This document shows positions 1-7,204 of a DNA stretch of 64,000 bases, piece by piece. The stretch's first letter is position 1; each line of letters begins with the position of its first letter. The notes under the pieces were generated by a model. The model saw nothing but the letters and a program-made list of their open reading frames with translations. It searched no databases and was not told the DNA's origin. Source of the stretch: Streptomyces triticisoli (GTDB lineage: Bacteria > Actinomycetota > Actinomycetes > Streptomycetales > Streptomycetaceae); NCBI RefSeq assembly GCF_003270085.1, contig NZ_QFDQ01000058.1, positions 1 through 64,000 on the forward strand. The letters run 5' to 3'. The translations under genes and the position numbers were made by a program.

Positions 1-2021
1 GGCGGGGCGGCCCCGGCGGCGGCCGTGGCACCGACGGCATCGGCGTCGACGGCGCCGACGGCCGCGGCCCCCGACGCCTCGGCGCCGGGTGTCTCCCGCA
101 CCACGATGTCGTGCGGGAGCAGCACGATGGCCGTGGTGCCGCCGTACGGCGAGGAGCGCAGCGTGACGGCGATGCCGTGCCGGGCGGCCAGCTTGCCGAT
201 CACGAACATGCCGAGCCGCAGGTCGTCCGCCAGCGCCACCACGTCGAACTTCGGGGCCACCGCCAACTGGGCGTTGAACGCGGCGTACTCCTCCTCGGAC
301 ATGCCGAGGCCGCGGTCCTCGATCTCGACGGCCAGGCCCTTGGCCACCATTGCCGCCCGCACCCCGACGGGGGCGGGCGCGGCGGAGTAGACGGCCGCGT
401 TGTCGATGAGCTCCGCCAGCAGGTGGATCACGTCGGCCACCGCGGGCGGCGCGAGGCTCACCTCCTCGTCGGTGTGCACCTCCACCCGCTGGTATTCGGC
501 GACCTCGCCGACGGCGCTGCGCAGGATGTCGATCAGCGCGACCGGTTCGGCCCAGCTGCGCCGGGGCTGCTCGCCGCTGATGATGACGAGGTTCTCCTCG
601 TAGCGGCGCAACTGACTGGCCATGGAGTCCAGTTCGTACAGACCCCGCAGGACGGTGGGGTCGGTGTGCTCGCGCTCCAGCGCGTCCAGCTTGCTCAGCT
701 GGAGGTTGACCAGGTTCTGGCTCTGCCGGGCGATGCCCAGGATGACCTTCTGGAAGCCGCGCCGGGTGTCGGCGAGTTCGACCGCGGTGTGCACGGCCGT
801 GCGCTGCGCGGTGTTGAACGCCCTGGCCACCTGGCCGAGTTCGTCGTGGCCGTAGTCCAGCGGCGGGGCCGCGAGGTCCACGTCGACCTTCTCGCCCCGG
901 TCGAGGCGGGCGACCACGTCGGGCAGCCGCTCCTGGGCCAGGTTCAGGGTGGCCATCCTCAGGCCGCGCAGCCGCAGGGACAGCGAGCGGGTGATCCGCC
1001 AGGACATGACGGCGCACAGCAGCACGGCGGCCAGGCCCGCGGCGCTCAGCGAGGCGGCCGTGATCAGCAGCGAACGCGCCTTGCCGGCGCTGCGGTCCAG
1101 CAGGGAGTCCGTCTGCTCCTTGATCATCCGCTCGTACTGGGCGGTGACACCGGCCAGTGCCGCGCTCCACTGCTGCTGCGCGTCCGGCAGCCGGACCGTC
1201 CGGGCGTCGCCCCGGCCGGTGGGCCGGGCGGCCAGGATCTGGTTTTCGACGCGTTCGAGCGTCTGCCAGTCGCCGCTCTGCAGGATCTGCTCGGTCTGTG
1301 TCTTGGCGCTGTCGCGCAGGACCGGGACGATCTGGTCCTGGACCAGCCAGCGGCGCGCGTGGACCAGCTGGGCGAACTGTGTCCAGGCCTCGTCGTCGAG
1401 GTGCCCGGCCGGCCAGGCCAGGGTGAGCCGGGCGTCCTGCTGGGAGATCAGCTCCGCCCCGTGCTCGATCGCGACGAGCGGCCCGGCCTGCGAGGTCAGG
1501 TCGCCGTCGTCGACCTCGGAGAGCTCCCGGAAGGCGTGGATCTGGTCGCCGATGATCGAGGTGTACTGGTCCAGCGCCTGCTCGGGGGTGATGTCGGTGG
1601 GGTTGTCGACCTGGCCCCGGTAGTACTCCAGGCTGCCCACCGAGGCGACGACCGAGTACATCCGGTCCCTGATGCGGGACGGCGTCTCGCGGATCGCGTC
1701 CGTCTGGCCGACCAGCTTGGCGACCGCCGTGTCCGTCTGCCTGCGGGCCGCGTCCAGTTCGGCCCGGGAGCCGTGCCCCGTGGCCAGCCAGACGGCCGAC
1801 AGCCTGCGCTCGCGCTGCAACGCCAGCGTCGCCTCGGTGCCCATGGCACCGGTGGACCTGCTCAGCTGCGTCTGCGACCGGAGGCGAAGGCCCTCGGAGA
1901 ACATCTGCGTCGTCGTCATCCCCCACATGGCGGCGAGAGTGACGCTGGGGACCAGCGCGAGCAGGATCAGGGAAAGACGTATGGAGCCGATACGGCGCCG
2001 TGCACCTGTCCGTGGAGACAT
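1..2021 (-). CDS. Nitrate/nitrite-sensing (NIT) sensor histidine kinase, C-terminus beyond the window
   Basis: Membrane sensor kinase expected to detect an extracytoplasmic ligand and phosphorylate an unseen response partner. The start is fixed because an in-frame TGA lies five codons upstream of ATG 2021, with AGGA about 7 bases before it. The visible 673 residues contain a transmembrane segment at about 13-34, a long helical extracytoplasmic NIT-type region, a second transmembrane segment at about 320-345, a HAMP region, and an ATPase domain with N-box ELIDNAA and G-box DRGLGM. The tail is Ala/Gly/Asp-rich low complexity and runs off the left edge. It lies 89 bases downstream of a sugar-type binding lipoprotein on the same strand, so the two probably form one transcription unit. 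Nitrate as the actual ligand is not shown. Confidence 0.88.
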   Translation of the reverse strand, partial: MSPRTGARRRIGSIRLSLILLALVPSVTLAAMWGMTTTQMFSEGLRLRSQTQLSRSTGAMGTEATLALQRERRLSAVWLATGHGSRAELDAARRQTDTAVAKLVGQTDAIRETPSRIRDRMYSVVASVGSLEYYRGQVDNPTDITPEQALDQYTSIIGDQIHAFRELSEVDDGDLTSQAGPLVAIEHGAELISQQDARLTLAWPAGHLDDEAWTQFAQLVHARRWLVQDQIVPVLRDSAKTQTEQILQSGDWQTLERVENQILAARPTGRGDARTVRLPDAQQQWSAALAGVTAQYERMIKEQTDSLLDRSAGKARSLLITAASLSAAGLAAVLLCAVMSWRITRSLSLRLRGLRMATLNLAQERLPDVVARLDRGEKVDVDLAAPPLDYGHDELGQVARAFNTAQRTAVHTAVELADTRRGFQKVILGIARQSQNLVNLQLSKLDALEREHTDPTVLRGLYELDSMASQLRRYEENLVIISGEQPRRSWAEPVALIDILRSAVGEVAEYQRVEVHTDEEVSLAPPAVADVIHLLAELIDNAAVYSAAPAPVGVRAAMVAKGLAVEIEDRGLGMSEEEYAAFNAQLAVAPKFDVVALADDLRLGMFVIGKLAARHGIAVTLRSSPYGGTTAIVLLPHDIVVRETPGAEASGAAAVGAVDADAVGATAAAGAAP

Positions 2022-2039
2022 CGTCGTCCTAGGCGATCA

Positions 2040-2060
2040 GCGGGAAGCGGGAAGCGGGAA
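2040..2060. repeat. Three tandem heptamers between lipoprotein and kinase genes
   Basis: GCGGGAA occurs three times in tandem, followed by a fourth degenerate copy. It lies in the 89-base gap between the binding-protein gene and the kinase gene. A role is not evident. Confidence 0.5.
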
Positions 2061-2110
2061 GCGGGGACGGGGGCGGCGAAGAAGGAGCCGGTGGACGCGC
2101 GGTGTCCGCG

Positions 2111-3121
2111 TCAACGGGTGCCGTCGGCCGCGTACTTCGCCACCGTGGCCACGTTCTTCCTGGTCACGAAGGCCGGGCCGGTGAGCACCGGGGCCACACC
2201 GCCACCGCTGACGTTGCCGTTGGTGCGGTACAGCCACAGCGCGTCCACGGCCAGGTAGCCCTGCAGATAGGGCTGTTGGTCCACGGCGAACTGGACATCC
2301 CCCTTGCGTACCGCGGCGACGAGGTCCTTGTTGAGGTCGAAGGTGGCGACATGGACCTTGCTGCGCGTCTCCTTCACCGACTTCACCGCCGCGAGCGCGT
2401 ACTGGGCGCCCAGCGTGACGACCTCGTCGATGCTCGGATCCCGGCGCAGACTCGCGGAGACGGAGGCGGTCACGGCGTTCATGTCGGTGCCGTCCGCGTA
2501 CAGCATCTGGGTCCGGCCGTCGAACGTCTTCTTCAGGCCGGCGCAGCGCGCCTCCAGGCCGACGTTGCCCCGCTCGTGGATGACGCACAGCGTGTGCTTG
2601 GCCTTGAGGCCGTTCAGTTTCTCGCCGACGGCGCGGCCGGCGAGGCTGTCGTCCTGGCCGAAGTACCCCAGGACCCCTTCCGGCTGCCAGGCGTCGATAC
2701 CGGAGTTGAGACCGACCACCGGTATGCCGGCGGCCCTGGCCTCGGCGATCGGGCCCTTCATCGCCTCCGGCTTGGCCAGCGTCACGGCGATCCCGTCGGC
2801 CTTGTCACGGATGGCGTCCCGCACCAGTGCCGCCTGCCCCGCGGGATCGGCGTCGTTCGCGTACGTCAGTTCGATGCCGTCCTTGGCCGCCGCGACCTGG
2901 GCCCCCTTCTGCACCAGGTCCCAGTAGGCGTCGCCCGGCGCCCCGTGGGTGACCAGGGCGACCTTCATGCGCGCGCCGCCCGGCCGCCCGGCCCCGTCCT
3001 TGCCCGAGCCGCCGGCCTCGCCGGAGCAGCCGGCGAGGAGCAGGCAGACGGCGGCGACGACCGCCACGGACGTGCCGCGCACGGTTCTGCGGGAGGCCTC
3101 AGGCGGGGGAGGAGTGTTCAT
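2111..3121 (-). CDS. Sugar-type (type 1 periplasmic-binding-protein fold) substrate-binding lipoprotein
   Basis: Predicted extracellular lipoprotein of 336 residues with a hydrophobic stretch ending in lipobox LAGC, then a periplasmic_binding_4/LacI-like fold (MKVALVTHGAPGDAYWDLV; later GIPVVGLNSGID and DEVVTLGAQYALAAV). Such proteins bind sugars or similar ligands. The start ATG 3121 is preferred over a GTG at 3172 because GAGGTG lies 10 bases upstream of it and the signal peptide then has normal length. No ABC permease or ATPase is adjacent. The next gene on the strand is the NIT histidine kinase, so the lipoprotein may present a ligand to the kinase instead of serving transport. That role is inference. 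Confidence 0.85.
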   Translation of the reverse strand: MNTPPPPEASRRTVRGTSVAVVAAVCLLLAGCSGEAGGSGKDGAGRPGGARMKVALVTHGAPGDAYWDLVQKGAQVAAAKDGIELTYANDADPAGQAALVRDAIRDKADGIAVTLAKPEAMKGPIAEARAAGIPVVGLNSGIDAWQPEGVLGYFGQDDSLAGRAVGEKLNGLKAKHTLCVIHERGNVGLEARCAGLKKTFDGRTQMLYADGTDMNAVTASVSASLRRDPSIDEVVTLGAQYALAAVKSVKETRSKVHVATFDLNKDLVAAVRKGDVQFAVDQQPYLQGYLAVDALWLYRTNGNVSGGGVAPVLTGPAFVTRKNVATVAKYAADGTR

Positions 3122-3180
3122 GAGGGTGGGGCACCTCGCTGCACGGCCGAGCATGGGGATCCACGAGAGCACGGGCGGAT

Positions 3181-3204
3181 CCCGGGGGACGTACGCCCCC
3201 CGGG
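3181..3204. terminator. GC-rich inverted repeat, possible terminator of the TerB-like gene
   Basis: CCCGGGGG and CCCCCGGG arms are separated by about 8 bases. The hairpin lies about 150 bases past the stop of the TerB-like gene and 60 bases upstream of the lipoprotein start. It could instead be a control site for the lipoprotein gene. Confidence 0.4.
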
Positions 3205-3353
3205 TTACTCTCGCTGAGGCGGAGCCAACCCTGTGTGACCGCAGGTAGTCAAGTGATCTGATCCTGTGGTCGGCTCTCGGTGCCGCATCGTGATCTTTCC
3301 TGCCGTCCCCGGCAGCCGCGTGGCGTTCCGCCGATTTCTCCGCCCGGGTCGGC

Positions 3354-3809
3354 TCAGAGGTCGAACTCGTGCGGCGGCAGGCCCAGAGCGAAGCAGGCCT
3401 CGCGGACCACGGCCTGCTCGGTCTTGTCGAAGTCGCCGTCCGCGCCGCCGATGACGATGCCGATCTGGATCACGGCACGGCCCTCGGCGGGCTTCTTCTT
3501 CGCCTTGGCGACCTCCTGCAACACGCTCACCTTGCCGAAGTCGAAGTCGGAGGTCAGCTTGTCGAGGTTCTCCTCGAAGCGGCGGCGCAGGTCGTCCGCC
3601 GGGAAGTTCTGCAGGACCTCGTTGGTGGCGATCAGCTGGGCGACGCGCTGCCGCTCCGAGGGGTCGACGGTGCCGTCGGCGGCGGCCACGAGCGCGCACA
3701 TCGCCATGCTCGCATCACGGAAGGCGCCGCTCTTCAGGTCGTTCTTCTTCGCCACGAGCTGGTTCTGCATCTGCGTCGCGGAGTCCTTGATGCGGTCCCA
3801 CAGGGCCAT
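3354..3809 (-). CDS. TerB family tellurite-resistance-like protein
   Basis: Cytoplasmic 151-residue protein starting MALWDRIKDSATQMQNQL and continuing into a TerB helical domain with two acidic motifs, AADGTVDPSER and GGADGDFDKTEQ, typical of metal-binding TerB/DjlA-N folds. TerB proteins accompany TerD/TerC systems in stress and metal responses, but no other ter gene is present here. ATG 3809 is the natural start, with GGAG a few bases upstream. It stands alone on its strand and is divergent from the ArsR remnant and tatA-like gene. Tellurite resistance itself is not implied by a lone TerB. Confidence 0.88.
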   Translation of the reverse strand: MALWDRIKDSATQMQNQLVAKKNDLKSGAFRDASMAMCALVAAADGTVDPSERQRVAQLIATNEVLQNFPADDLRRRFEENLDKLTSDFDFGKVSVLQEVAKAKKKPAEGRAVIQIGIVIGGADGDFDKTEQAVVREACFALGLPPHEFDL

Positions 3810-4003
3810 CTGCTCTCCAAGTGTGAGGTCGTGATGTCGGGTGCGGACACGGTCCGGATCCGGGACCGGCCCGGATCTACAGCAATGTAGAAACTAACGG
3901 AGGGCCGGATAAGTTCCGGCGGGTTCCGGCCGTGTTCGACTGCCTGAACCGGTGCGGCTCGTACGGCCGCGCGTGAAACACGTGAAACAGGAGGAACACC
4001 GCC

Positions 4004-4159
4004 GTGGCGGCAGCCGGCGGTGGCTTCGAGGAGCCGCCCGCCGAGGTGCTCACGGAGGCGGCCTCGGCCTTCGGGCCGCTCGCCTCGCCCGCCCGGCTGC
4101 ACGTCGTGTGGGCGCCGGCCCGGGGCGAGGGCGACGTCACCGGACTCGTCCGCTCCCGC
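4004..4159 (+). pseudogene. N-terminal remnant of an ArsR-type regulator
   Basis: From GTG 4004, with AGGAGG nine bases upstream, the frame reads like the beginning of an ArsR winged-helix regulator (AFGPLASPARLHVVWAPARG), including the first helix pair. Similarity stops near residue 51, before the recognition helix, and the rest is Arg/Ala/Pro-rich. The frame stays open and runs straight into the tatA-like gene at 4307. The ribosome-binding site is intact, so a short non-functional product or an extended TatA fusion is possible. Assignment to ArsR rests on this short stretch only. Confidence 0.55.
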
Positions 4160-4209
4160 ACCGCCGACACCCCGGCACGCCGTCTCCGCGGTCTCCGAGC
4201 CCGCAGCCC

Positions 4210-4236
4210 GCCTGCGGTGTTCGAGAGCCCGCAGGC
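4210..4236. terminator. Hairpin between ArsR remnant and tatA-like gene
   Basis: GCCTGCGG (4210-4217) and CCGCAGGC (4229-4236) form a perfect 8-bp stem with an 11-base loop. Its place after the ArsR remnant and about 70 bases before the tatA-like start suits an intergenic terminator, though no T-tract follows. Confidence 0.35.
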
Positions 4237-4306
4237 CGGCAGTCGTTGCCGGGCGGGCCGGCGGGGGCGTACACAGGAAGGGCCCGAGGAAAGGGAGGAC
4301 CCGGTC

Positions 4307-4588
4307 ATGTTCCGCAACGGACTGGAACCCTGGCACCTGCTGGTCGTGGCGATCGTGGTCATCGTCCTGTTCGGCTCCAGGAAGCTGCCCGACACCGCAC
4401 GGGCGCTCGGCAGGTCGATGCGCATCCTCAAGAGCGAGGCGAAGGCGATGAAGGACGAGGACGCGGCGCGGTCCACCCCGCCGGAGCCGACGCGCGTCCA
4501 CCCCGCCGCGGAGCCTGTGCCCCCCGCACCCGCACCCGCACCCGCACCCACACCGACCCGGCCCCGGCCGCCGACCACGGGACACTGA
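4307..4588 (+). CDS. tatA: TatA/TatE-family twin-arginine translocase subunit
   Basis: Small membrane protein of 93 residues for the Tat pathway, which exports folded proteins with RR signal peptides. It has a single N-terminal membrane helix (LLVVAIVVIVLFG), the conserved FGSRKLP hinge, an amphipathic helix (LGRSMRILKSEAKAMKDE), and a Pro/Ala-repeat tail (PAPAPAPAPTPT). ATG 4307 is chosen over the upstream open frame because GGGAGG lies eight bases before it and Tat homology begins exactly there. It is a stand-alone copy, so it is probably an extra paralogue beside the housekeeping tatA/tatC genes expected elsewhere in the genome. Confidence 0.87.
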   Translation: MFRNGLEPWHLLVVAIVVIVLFGSRKLPDTARALGRSMRILKSEAKAMKDEDAARSTPPEPTRVHPAAEPVPPAPAPAPAPTPTRPRPPTTGH

Positions 4589-4632
4589 GCGCGGCGGACC
4601 GGGTCCGCCCGTCCGCAGCGCCCGACCCGGGC

Positions 4633-4709
4633 GGCCCGGACCCAGGTGGCCCGGGGCAGGGTGGCCCGGGGCCGGGGTGGTCCGGAGCCGGGTGGTCCGG
4701 GGCCGGGCG
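4633..4709. repeat. Five degenerate 15-16-bp tandem repeats
   Basis: Units of the form GGYCCGGRSCNRGGT repeat five times with period 15, one unit being 16. The rest of 4589-4855 shows no gene. The array lies between the tatA-like stop and the end of the DUF6114 remnant. Confidence 0.7.
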
Positions 4710-4855
4710 GGCGTACGACGCGCGCGTGCCGTGCGCCCGCCGGTGCCGGATCGGCTCGCGTCGTGCCCCGCGGCAGGAGGCCGCCGCGCTCGACGGTCTG
4801 CAGGGCGACCGCCGAGCCGGCGGGAGAGGCGTGACGTTTCCGGCGGTCTGCCCGG

Positions 4856-5135
4856 TCAGTCGGCCGGAAGCGTGGACGTCGGCCGAGCCCGCGGCCCGGT
4901 GACCGACGAGGGCGGCGGCTCGTCGCCCGGCGCCGTGGACGCCGACCGCGCCCGCCGCCTCCCGCGGGTGCGCCGTGGTTCCTGGTCCGGGAGCCAGCCG
5001 AAGATCAGGCAGCTGCCGGTCGCTCCGAGGAGCAGGCCGAGGAAGAAGCCGCCGAGGTTGGAGGTGACCCAGGTGCCCAGGGAGAGCAGGATGCCGGTGC
5101 AGGAGTAGAAGAGGCGCTGGGCCGGGTTGAAGAGG
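4856..5135 (-). pseudogene. C-terminal half of a DUF6114 membrane protein, cut off by the TnpB element
   Basis: Reading leftward from about 5135, the frame gives LFNPAQRLFYSC, then SLGTWVTSNLGGFFLGLLLG and FGWLPDQEPRR, the second half of a DUF6114 small integral membrane protein. The last two membrane helices and the basic/Pro tail are present. The N-terminal helices lie on the far side of the element, at 6976-7151, in the same orientation. Upstream of 5135 the frame continues into element sequence without similarity. Members of this family are uncharacterised actinobacterial membrane proteins. Confidence 0.78.
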
Positions 5136-5335
5136 GGTGGGAGCTGCTGGGGCTTGGCTGAGCGGGAGTGTGTTCTGGCGTGCACGAGTGGGCACTGGCG
5201 GCCGCATCCGGAGCTGCATGCTGTCGTTGTGGCCGGGGCATGAGGGTTCCCCTGTCGCATGTGTGACCTTTGCGGTTGGTGCTCGTTGAGTGGGGTGAGC
5301 GGGTCTTCCGGGGCGGACTGATCGGGGGTGTAGGG

Positions 5336-6970
5336 GTGGGCGGACTGCTGCGGGAGCTTGCGGCGCCGTTCGTCGTTCCCGGTCCCTCCGGGGTGGCGAT
5401 CCGTACCCGACTCAAGCACCTTCCGCCCGCGGACGAGGAGGTGCTGCGGCTGGTGGGGGCGCATCTGGGCGCGCTGGCCTCCCGCGACCTCAAAGCGCGC
5501 TGCCGGGACGGCCTGGAGCACGACGCGGAGGCGTGGGCGGTGCGCAAGCGGGAGCTGACGCCGCAGTCGTCCGCCCGCTGGGCCGGGGCGATCACCAAGG
5601 CCACGCATGACCAGTGGGCGCTGGTACGACGTGGGCAGCTCGCCCACATCCAGTCCCTGGAAGCGGGGGTGCGGACCCTCCGCCACCGGCTGTCCCTGCC
5701 CGTCGGCGAGAAGGGCTCGAAGAAGGCGCCGGGCGGCTACCGCAGCAAGCGGGAGTGGCACGCCAAGACCCGTCGTCTGCACGTGCTGGAGGAGCGGCTG
5801 GAGCGGGCGCGCGCCGAGTGGCAGGCCGGGACGGTGCGCGTGGTGCGGGGTGGCAAACGCCTGGCCCGCACCCGGCACCACCTGCCCACAGCCCGGTTCA
5901 CCGAGAACCAGTGGCGCCGGCGCTGGCAGGCCGCGCGGTGGTTCCTGCAGGCCGACGGTGAGAGTGGGAAGCGGTATGGGAACGAGACCATCCGCATCAG
6001 CCCGGACGGTGAGGTGAGCCTCCGGCTGCCCACCCCGCTCAAGGATCTGGCCAACGCCCCGCACGGCCGGTACGTCCTCGCCTCCCGGGTGCGGTTCGCG
6101 CACCGCGGGCAGGACTGGGCCGACCGCGTGGAGGCCGACCGGGCGGTGGCCTACCGCATCCGCTACGACCCGGTCCGGAGCCGCTGGTACCTGACCGCCT
6201 CCTGGCAGCTGCCCGTCTCCCCGGCCATCCCGCTGGCCGCTGCCCTGGCCGACGGGGCGATCGGCGTGGACACCAACGCCGACCACCTCGCCGCCTGGCG
6301 CCTGGACATCCACGGCAACCCGATGGGGAACCCGCGCCGATTCTTCTACGACCTGTCCGGACCGGCCGACCACCGCGACGCCCAGGTCCGCCACGCCCTG
6401 ACCCGGCTGCTGCACTGGACCAAGGCCTGCGGCGTGAAGGCCATCGCCGTCGAGGACCTGGACTTCACGGCGGAGAAGACCCGCGAGAAGCACGGCAGGC
6501 GCAAACGGTTCCGGCAGCTGATTGCCGGCCTGCCCACCGGCAGGCTCCGTGCCCGCCTGACCTCGATGGCCGAGCAGACGGGTATTGCGGTCATCGCCGT
6601 CGACCCGGCCTACACCTCCACCTGGGGCGCCCAGCACTGGCGAGGGCCCCTCACCAGCAAGAAGCGCAAGACCACGCGCCACGATGCTGCCGCCGTGGCG
6701 ATCGGAAGGCGCGCCCAAGGGCATCCGGTCCGGCGTCGGACGGCACCGCCCCGTGCACACCGGAGTGATGTGCATGGGCATCGGACCGTCCAGGCCGGCC
6801 GGCATGCCCTGGGGCGTGAGGAAACCCGCCCCCGCATTCCCGGACCGCGGACACGATCCGTGCCACCGGACCGCGGAGTGAACGCGGGAGACCAGAACGC
6901 CCAACACCGTTCGGGGCGTTCGGCTGAGCACGAGTCCTGGCAACAGGACCCGCTACCGCTCAGTCTCTAG
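5336..6970 (+). CDS. tnpB: TnpB-related RNA-guided nuclease homologue, long Streptomyces type
   Basis: Protein of about 544 residues of the TnpB-related family, whose studied members are RNA-guided DNA nucleases and the ancestors of Cas12. A Lys/Arg-rich N-terminal half is followed by a split RuvC fold: GVDTNADHLA (first Asp near residue 312), IAVEDLDF (Glu near 373) and TRHDAAAVAIG (last Asp near 450), all retained. The usual CxxC zinc ribbon between motifs II and III is absent; YTSTWGAQHW stands in its place. Start choice is uncertain: the frame is open from TTG 5270, and GTG 5336 is taken because recognisable similarity begins just after it. The last 90 or so codons overlap the structured right end. 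Confidence 0.82.
   Translation: MGGLLRELAAPFVVPGPSGVAIRTRLKHLPPADEEVLRLVGAHLGALASRDLKARCRDGLEHDAEAWAVRKRELTPQSSARWAGAITKATHDQWALVRRGQLAHIQSLEAGVRTLRHRLSLPVGEKGSKKAPGGYRSKREWHAKTRRLHVLEERLERARAEWQAGTVRVVRGGKRLARTRHHLPTARFTENQWRRRWQAARWFLQADGESGKRYGNETIRISPDGEVSLRLPTPLKDLANAPHGRYVLASRVRFAHRGQDWADRVEADRAVAYRIRYDPVRSRWYLTASWQLPVSPAIPLAAALADGAIGVDTNADHLAAWRLDIHGNPMGNPRRFFYDLSGPADHRDAQVRHALTRLLHWTKACGVKAIAVEDLDFTAEKTREKHGRRKRFRQLIAGLPTGRLRARLTSMAEQTGIAVIAVDPAYTSTWGAQHWRGPLTSKKRKTTRHDAAAVAIGRRAQGHPVRRRTAPPRAHRSDVHGHRTVQAGRHALGREETRPRIPGPRTRSVPPDRGVNAGDQNAQHRSGRSAEHESWQQDPLPLSL
6895..6963 (+). ncRNA. Candidate omegaRNA (reRNA) scaffold at the right end of the TnpB element
   Basis: Two stem-loops lie just inside the right end. 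An 8-bp stem GAACGCCC (6895-6902)/GGGCGTTC (6914-6921) is followed by an outer stem CTGAGC (6924-6929)/GCTCAG (6958-6963). The outer stem encloses GTCCTG-GCAA-CAGGAC (6934-6949), a perfect 6-bp hairpin with a GNRA tetraloop. In known TnpB systems the guide RNA overlaps the 3' end of tnpB and its guide is the flank just outside the element, here starting near 6976. RNA production is not shown. Confidence 0.55.
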
Positions 6971-6975
6971 GAACG

Positions 6976-7151
6976 GTCAGCAGCCCGCACAGCACCATCA
7001 GCGCGGGCAGCAGGTAGTCGGCCAGCCCCTGCATCCCGATGTGCAGGACGACCTTCAGCGAGGCCTTCTCGGTCAGCAGGATCTCCGCCCCGCCCAGTGT
7101 GAGCAGCAACCCGTCCCAGAAAGGCCGACCGGACCGCCAAGTACGCCCCGG
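6976..7151 (-). pseudogene. N-terminal half of the split DUF6114 gene
   Basis: Leftward from about 7145 the frame reads RTWRSGRPFWDGLLLTLG, then AEILLTEKASLKVVLHIG and LLPALMVLCGLLT, and stops at the element border. This is the first half of a DUF6114 protein with its first two membrane helices. It is in the order and orientation expected if it was once joined to 4856-5135. The true start is lost: an in-frame TGA lies at 7152-7154, so the 5' end is also damaged and the gene is dead on both sides of the insertion. Confidence 0.75.
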
Positions 7152-7204
7152 TCACTGACGCCGGAGCGCCCGTCTACGTCAACTGACCCGACGTGTCACG
7201 CGGT

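Larger units (their letters stand above)
5136..6975 (+). mobile_element. Solo TnpB element (IS605/IS607-like) inserted in the DUF6114 gene
   Basis: The ends are deduced from the two halves of the interrupted gene. Left flank GAAGAGG and right flank GTCAGCAG would rejoin to restore a Leu-Thr-Leu-Phe reading. The element is about 1.84 kb, carries only a tnpB-type gene on the plus strand and has no transposase tnpA, so it would need a transposase in trans. No terminal inverted repeats or target duplication are seen, as expected for IS605 and IS607 elements. The deduced joint falls within a run of Gs, which suits IS607-type insertion at GG but is ambiguous by one or two bases. Confidence 0.72.

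Noticed and set aside
111-2258. Long plus-strand open frame opposite the histidine kinase
   Set aside because: It mirrors the minus-strand kinase in a high-GC genome and shows no recognisable domain; the minus strand carries clear kinase motifs.
4633-4709. 15-bp GC-rich repeats as an origin or iteron array
   Set aside because: The units are degenerate, no replication gene is near, and similar GC-rich repeats recur throughout the window.
7117-7185. Plus-strand peptide ending DAGAPVYVN as a C-terminal gene remnant
   Set aside because: Looks slightly protein-like but is too short and without similarity I can name; not supported as a feature.
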